DNA of 64,000 nucleotides from Clonostachys chloroleuca (Eukaryota > Ascomycota > Sordariomycetes > Hypocreales > Bionectriaceae). The translations under genes and the position numbers were made by a program. The stretch spans positions 12,586,001 through 12,650,000 of the forward strand of contig JBANAY010000004.1 of the NCBI GenBank assembly GCA_037952775.1. The letters run 5' to 3'. The notes below the pieces were generated by a model. The model saw only the letters and a program-made list of their open reading frames with translations. It searched no databases and was not told the origin of the DNA. Shown here in pieces: positions 58,846-64,000 of this stretch (positions within the stretch are counted from its first letter, which is position 1; each line of letters begins with the position of its first letter).

Positions 58846-59718
58846 ATGGCTGAACCCGATTTGAAGCGGCTCAAGACCGAGGACGCTCCTTATGAGCTAA
58901 TCTACTGGCACGGCCTCCCCGGCCGCGGCGAGTTCATCCGCCTCCTGTTCGTGGAAGCCGGCGTCCCATGGAAAGACACCTCAGATAAAGGCATGGAAGC
59001 CTCCACAAGCCAGGTTCTTGAAATCATCTCCCCAGACTCTGGACCGTCTGTCCAGGGCAAGAACCCTCCTGTCTGCGCCGTCCCCGCTCTCCGTCACGGT
59101 GACGTCCTCATCAGCCAGACCCCCAACATCCTCCAGTATCTGGCCCCGAGACTGGGATTGGCCCCCAAGGAGGGCGTCGCTGTCTACCATCTGAACCAGA
59201 TTGTTCTCACCCTCATTGACGGTTTCGTCACTGAGCTTCACGATACCCATCACCCCATCTCCGTGGCTGCCTACTACGAGGATCAGAAGCCGGAGGCCAA
59301 GAAACGTTCCAAATTCTTCATTGAGGAGCGGATCCCTAAGTTCCTGGGTTATGCGCAGAGAGTGCTAGATGCTGAGACCAGCGGCGAGGGACCCTGGTTG
59401 TATGGAGATAGCCTCACGTATGCTGATCTCGTGCTCTTCCAGGTGAGTTGCACCAGCCTTTCATGGAAACCCCCCTTTGCCAGTAGTCACGCTGACCAAG
59501 ACCACTAGTCTATTGACGGAACGCAGTTTGCTTTCCCCAAGACATTCCAGAAACTCAAGGAATCAGGTAAATATGATGGTGTGTTCAAGCTATACGACAC
59601 AATCAAGGAGCGTCCTGCAATTAAAGAGTACCTGGCAAGTGATAAGCGACAAAAGTATGGTGACGGAATTTGGAGGCACTACCCAGAGCTCGAGGAAGAG
59701 GACGAGAAGAAGGAGTAA
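58846..59718 (+). CDS. Glutathione S-transferase (sigma/pi-like)
   Basis: Exons 58846-59442 and 59509-59718; 268 residues. An N-terminal thioredoxin-like domain starts YELIYWHGLPGRGEFIRLLFVEAGVPW (Tyr/Gly-Arg-Gly pattern of alpha/mu/pi/sigma GSTs) and includes the glutathione-binding segment VPALRHGDVLISQTPNILQYLA. A helical C-terminal domain has GDSLTYADLVLFQ-SIDGTQFAFP joined across the intron and KLYDTIKERPAIKEYLASDKR near the end, typical of these classes. About 15 extra residues precede the fold. Likely detoxifies electrophiles or acts in secondary metabolism; no cluster partners are visible next to it. Confidence 0.93.
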
Positions 59719-59862
59719 GTTGAGTAAGCACTAGAAAAGGTTGAGAGATCTTGAGTACATTGCTACGGTCAGTACCAGGAATGATCGACAGAGCTTTTGA
59801 AATGTGTCAATCAATTTGATAGGCATTCGCCTTGAGTATGTATTGATGTATTTAGCCGTCTA

Positions 59863-61269
59863 TCATGGTTTGCACATCAATCCGCTGAATCCTTCGCTCC
59901 ATTTCAAACCACCCATAATCGCAATCATGGCTACCAGACCCACAACGACGCTCGTTGTCCCGTATATGTACGAATGCCGCTTCCTGAGACTGGTGAGCTC
60001 GGATACCCATGTTGATATCGTCGTCAGGCAGCCGCAGAAGCCATCCTCTACCCCTTGCAGCACTTGACACCCGATGATTCCGCCAACGGAGGCATGCGCG
60101 AGGTCCCAAGCCATCCCCAGCACCATGGTGCCCACGATGTTCGCAGTGAATGTACCCAGCGGGAATGAGGCGATTTTCCCGTTGAGGTACAGCGAAAGAT
60201 AAAATCTGGCCAAGCAGCCCAGCGGCCCGAAAATAAGAGAGAACAGAACCTCTCCTCGCCAGCTATCATGTGGAGGGAAGATGGCGAGGAAAACAGCACC
60301 AATCCAGCAACCCCATCCGAGCACAACAATCACAGGATCCGCGATGCGCTGCAAGGCGAGGAAATTCACGGGGCGACGAAAGATCGACTCCACAGCAATA
60401 GCCAGATGCGCCCCGATGAACAGGGCGGAGATGGACAGCGAGAGTGTAAGGATTATCACAGCCAGCATGGCCATGAATGAATAGCCGCCGTTGCGAGGGG
60501 CAGGCGAACCCATGAGGTCGGGTGAGACAAGGTCATTGGAGATGGCGAGAAACGTATCTTTGATGAACGAGGAGAAGCTTGTGAAGCTGCCACAGAATCC
60601 GGTGGCGAGCCCAATGTAAAGGGGAATGGTCTTCTTCAGAGCCAAGTGCTTCTTCTTCCCCGCCTCAAAGTTGCCAGCATTCTCGGCCCCGCTCGAGCCG
60701 TTGGCATCGTCTGTTTTCTTTCCATCGCCTCGAGATGGACTACCAATGCTGAAAAGCATTCGATCCTCAATGAGAAAACCCATGATGAGGCTACCCGCAA
60801 AATTGGCCCACAGCGTGCCGGTGATGGCCGGCGCGCCCGGGTACGTGGTCAATGCCGCCAGGCCTACTCTCGCGAGCGTGCCCAGGATGGCGAAGAAGAC
60901 CAGGTAGGACAGCGTATACACCCTGATGGCGAGTTCCGAAGGCTCGCCGGTCTTCGCGGCACCGGCTCCTCCTGCCTCTTGGTCGGCTACCAGGCTTTGC
61001 CTCCTGGCCTGCTGCTGGCTTCGGCTTTGCTCCAAGCTGCGATGACGGTAGATTTCAGCCTCGTCCGGGTTCTCCACGGGAGGAACTGCCGCGAGCTCGT
61101 CCAGGTTCTCATATTGACCCAGTGGTTCAGTCTGAGCATCCTCCCTTCCGGAGCTGAGCTCTTCCAGAATTTTATTCTCAGCAGCATCTGCATAGGGCGT
61201 GTGGAGTGTTGGGCTTGTATCTTGGGTTAGAGGCTGCGGGAGGCCTTCTCTCTGAAGCCTTTCAGCCAT
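59863..61269 (-). CDS. fex: Fluoride exporter Fex (two-domain CrcB protein)
   Basis: Single exon, 468 residues. A long acidic cytoplasmic N-terminus precedes two CrcB (Fluc) domains in tandem, as in all eukaryotic Fex proteins. Domain 1: LGTLARVGLAAL, GTLWANFAGSLIMGFL, GLATGFCGSFTSFSSF. Domain 2: FGPLGCLARFYLS, GTFTANIVGTMVLGMAW, GVEDGFCGCLTTISTWVSEL. The conserved GxLxANxxGs and GFCGxxTTFS pore motifs (Asn and Phe/Thr pore residues) appear in both. It exports fluoride across the plasma membrane. Its 3' end lies 145 bases from the end of the convergent GST gene. Confidence 0.96.
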   Translation of the reverse strand: MAERLQREGLPQPLTQDTSPTLHTPYADAAENKILEELSSGREDAQTEPLGQYENLDELAAVPPVENPDEAEIYRHRSLEQSRSQQQARRQSLVADQEAGGAGAAKTGEPSELAIRVYTLSYLVFFAILGTLARVGLAALTTYPGAPAITGTLWANFAGSLIMGFLIEDRMLFSIGSPSRGDGKKTDDANGSSGAENAGNFEAGKKKHLALKKTIPLYIGLATGFCGSFTSFSSFIKDTFLAISNDLVSPDLMGSPAPRNGGYSFMAMLAVIILTLSLSISALFIGAHLAIAVESIFRRPVNFLALQRIADPVIVVLGWGCWIGAVFLAIFPPHDSWRGEVLFSLIFGPLGCLARFYLSLYLNGKIASFPLGTFTANIVGTMVLGMAWDLAHASVGGIIGCQVLQGVEDGFCGCLTTISTWVSELTSLRKRHSYIYGTTSVVVGLVAMIAIMGGLKWSEGFSGLMCKP

Positions 61270-61861
61270 CTTGATTATCCCCTGAGCTTGGAAGCGAATG
61301 AAGGGACAAGAACAAAATAAAGAGTGGAAGTTATCTTCGCGTGTGCCTAGGCCTCATCTGAGCTTTGCGATTGCATGAATTGAGCATGAAAATACAATTG
61401 AAGAAGGGAGGGTTGTAGATGAGCAGAGAAGTGTGAGCGATCGGGTATCACGGCACCAGGAGCTCAAATGACATCCATTCTCTGAGCAAACTTCAAATGA
61501 GAGGACTTTGACTCATCGGCGAGAGTGGACAGGTTAGTAGGTCTGCAGAGCCCTTTGAGAGAGACCGCCTGATGCTTCGAAAAACAACATGAGAACATGT
61601 TATCCTTGAAGGTCTAGAAAAATGAAAGTGAAATGTTCAAACTGACTTCGATTAGCTTCATCTTCGACACCATACCAACGGAGTGGGGCGCCAGAGCAAA
61701 CCCAATACCTAGCCACCACCCACTGTTCAGCCACAGTTAGCAAATGTGGCCTATGCACTGATTGGGATACATGTAGTCTTTTGACAGGCAAGAGAGAATT
61801 TAGACGCACCACTAGAGCAAGATGCTGCTAAAAAATAATCTTATATCATAAATATTTCTTT
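61270..61861. other. Intergenic, fex promoter and 3' flank of the small membrane protein gene
   Basis: No gene supported. Confidence 0.4.
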
Positions 61862-62186
61862 TTATCTTGTACGATAGTAACCTGGACGTGCTGTAGGCGT
61901 GGGGTACTGCAATGTTGTTTCGTCTGTTGTATTTGTGAATTCTTCTTGTAAGTGGTACGCTTCACGGTGGGCCCGGCCGTACCAATGCTGACGGGCTTCA
62001 TGAGTTCCTTTGCAGCATCTATGTAAGTAAAAGTAACTTGATCTCAGATAATTAACAAAGGATAGGACGGATATTTCCACCTTCTCTTGCCCGTTGGCCG
62101 TGAATGTAGTTCTGAACCATGGCAGCGACAGCCAACATGGCGGCTAAACAGCCAAACACAATACTACATGTAACCTCCAGGCTCAT
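61862..62186 (-). CDS. 83-residue single-span membrane protein of unknown function
   Basis: Two exons (62186-62081 and 62007-61862). Exon 1 encodes a membrane helix (MSLEVTCSIVFGCLAAMLAVAAMV) and a basic stop (HGQRAREG); exon 2 adds a hydrophilic His/Tyr/Arg-rich tail (HWYGRAHREAYHLQEEF, PTARPGYYRTR). The acceptor after CTGCAAAG (62008) is chosen because it is the only one giving this frame; a TAG acceptor 11 bases upstream would give a less natural tail. Small fungal proteins of this shape are often missed by gene callers. No family recognised. Confidence 0.6.
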
Positions 62187-63539
62187 GCTGGAAGTTGCTG
62201 GCCCAAAAAAAAAAAAAAAAAAAAAAGGGGGGCCCTGCCGTTTGGATGGAGTTCTTTGAAATACAAAGAAAATGAAAGCGCGGGAATAAATTTCCATGTC
62301 TCTTGTCCTTTTTCAAGGTCTTCGGCTCACTATATAACATGCACTCAGTTCTGGATGCATCCCGATTCCTTTTTCATAAAATGTAAACGCCCGTTGACCA
62401 ATAAGCAGCAGATGGGACTGGTGCTGCACAGCCTCCAACCCCATAAATCCCGAACCCTACTCCACTATTCGAGCACCTTGCTTCGGGGAACGGTTGCTGA
62501 TGAGAAACACTCCTCATTTCGGCTCCCGGCCCTACCATATCAATCAGTATCGCGTAGCATCTCCCGAGTTTCCCCCCCGTTGTGTTTTGCTCTTTCAATT
62601 CTTCTTTTGATCTCTCCTCCCTCTACAACATTCATACAGCCGACTAGCAACACGGTACTAGGGCATCATACGCGAGGCTGCTGCAGTATTTCTCATCCAT
62701 AATATTATCAGGTATAATTTGGTCTGGATCGCTACATGTTAGTGGGAGATCTCTAAACCTTACTGTACAATTTTGTCGAGCCTTCTCCAGAGGAGTAGTG
62801 GTCAGTTGCTACAGGAATGGGCATGCTGTTGTTATAAAGGAAACATCGATGTAGCTGGGGAATAAGGAATAAAGGAATGCACCCAGCCATTGAATCTGAT
62901 CCCCCGTGAAAGAGCAATCATATCCTTTTTTGCTGTTTTAACGTGATAAAGCTGTGATTCTGAAAGGGATTGCGCATTTATTTCAAGATGGGCAGATAAT
63001 ATGTAGGTATGTTCCCCTGGTAAATCAGCCAGAGGTTCATTGAAGCCGGCCAGTCCATGAATGGGAAACTCCTGCCTGGGCAAGCAGTGTCTGCCATTCA
63101 CATGACCAGCTCAGTCCCAAAGAGTTCCCTGCCTGGAGCTACGTAAGGTAAATCGCTGACCCACTCTTACATCGGGAAAGCTCTCCTGTCATCCCGGTGA
63201 CGGCGTTAGGCACTGTGAGGCTAGGATTGGCCAGTGGGACCCGATAGCACCTTGTGGAGGTGGATAACGACCCCTCTCTTACCCCACCGACCCGCCAAAA
63301 GGGACACTTACCGCCTGCTCCCGCCCTTGTGCTCCTGCAAAGCCGCCCAAACGATTACATAGGACATCCAGACTCGAGACATCCAGGTGACCTGAGATTC
63401 TGTCTCCCTTTAGGTTCCCACAGAAATCAAATTCCACTCTTCTGTTTTCCTTAGTACTTATTCCTCCGATTCCCATACCTCTCGATCCTCCCACCGTGAA
63501 AGAAATATAGAAGTTGGAGACCCAGCAGAGAAGAGCGCG
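62187..63539. other. Intergenic, promoters of small membrane protein and UPRT genes
   Basis: Contains the A22G6 tract. No supported gene. Confidence 0.35.
62205..62232. repeat. A22 followed by G6
   Basis: Homopolymer tract starting 18 bases upstream of the small membrane protein start codon (on the minus strand C6 then T22). Poly(dA:dT) of this length excludes nucleosomes, so it may mark an open promoter; its true length may be misassembled. Confidence 0.85.
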
Positions 63540-64000
63540 ATGGCATCCCTGTCCAACGTACATGTCTCCCAGCACCCCAGCGTCCTGGCCAAGTTAAGCC
63601 AGCTTCGGTCCAAGTCCGCGTCGTCCAAGGACGTCAAGGCTCTCATTCATGAGATCTCGCTCATAGTTTCTACCGAGGCCCTTTCCAAGGCCATCACTCC
63701 TACCGATGGACCCAAGGTGTGCAGATTGAATATGTTGATTTACCGCGGCAGCTCCAGAGCTTGTAACTGAGCGGTCAATACACAGGACGTCTCACCGCTA
63801 GGCTTCGAATACACCACAACCACGATCCAGCCCAACACAATATCCATCGTCCCCATTCTACGGTCGGGTTTAAGCATGGTGGAAGGTTAGATCTCCCTCT
63901 GCGCTTGGCTCATACCCCAAAATAACCAGCACCTGCTCACGCTCGATTGTCATTTATAGCCGTCCAGACCATCCTCCCAGCTCCGGTGCCGGTGCACCAC
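63540..64000 (+). CDS. fur1: Uracil phosphoribosyltransferase, 5' part (3' end outside window)
   Basis: Exons 63540-63716, 63786-63885 and 63960 to the window edge. The protein starts MASLSNVHVSQHPSVLAKLSQLRSK and continues LIHEISLIVSTEALSKAI, LGFEYTTTTIQPN and PILRSGLSMVEAVQTILPAPVPVHH, the conserved N-terminal part of UPRT, which turns uracil and PRPP into UMP (pyrimidine salvage, and the step that activates 5-fluorouracil). The PRPP-binding loop lies beyond the end of the window. Confidence 0.94.

Overview
The window is nuclear DNA from a filamentous ascomycete (Pezizomycotina; the gene set and the short 50-90 nt introns fit Eurotiales best, but I cannot fix the species). Genes are dense, on both strands, with GT-AG introns, some with clear branch sites. 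I reconstructed exon structures by hand by joining open frames at splice signals that keep conserved motifs in frame; boundaries are predictions.

Layout. 0-10 kb: 3' end of a Cdc24-type RhoGEF, mitochondrial glutamyl-tRNA synthetase (broken at a G5 run), a class A Hsp40 with a CaaX-like tail, a small secreted M15-peptidase-like protein, ESCRT-II subunit Snf8/Vps22 and an Mpv17/PMP22 membrane protein. 11-20 kb: a five-exon Clr5-ankyrin gene, a coding-like but frame-broken patch, and a five-exon gene of unknown function. 20-25.5 kb: prephenate dehydrogenase (tyrosine synthesis), divergent from an RCC1-repeat protein, then the Rad9 checkpoint-clamp subunit and a candidate very short gene. 26-37 kb: an intracellular-type GH18 chitinase, a decayed NodB polysaccharide-deacetylase relic, a chitin-synthase-like family 2 glycosyltransferase, a small Cys-rich ORF, and a nucleotide-sugar 6-dehydrogenase of the UDP-HexNAc type. 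38-47 kb: a FAR1/GCM1-like zinc-binding protein, a small coiled-coil protein, ribosomal protein eL34, an NDUFAF3-like complex I assembly factor, and an alpha/beta-hydrolase fused to a dual-specificity phosphatase. 47-64 kb: vacuolar-type alkaline phosphatase, a small Cys-rich protein, a secreted ricin-type beta-trefoil protein, a membrane-anchored amidohydrolase with a degenerate second half, an uncharacterised protein (broken at a C5 run), a glutathione S-transferase, a Fex fluoride exporter, an 83-residue membrane protein and the start of uracil phosphoribosyltransferase.

The part most likely to be a little-described system is 26-37 kb. A processive polymer synthase with the chitin-synthase QRRRW signature, a dehydrogenase that would oxidise a UDP-sugar (probably UDP-GlcNAc or UDP-ManNAc) to its uronic acid, a chitinase, and a dead deacetylase lie together. 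This resembles the bacterial hasA-hasB logic (synthase plus precursor dehydrogenase), but with chitin-type parts, and suggests an acidic amino-sugar polymer. This is inference from gene content.

A second theme is technical. Three otherwise intact genes (1343-1347, 45179-45183, 57389-57393) each lose frame at a run of exactly five G/C, and in all three one added base restores a conserved frame. Assembly undercalling of G6 is the simplest explanation.
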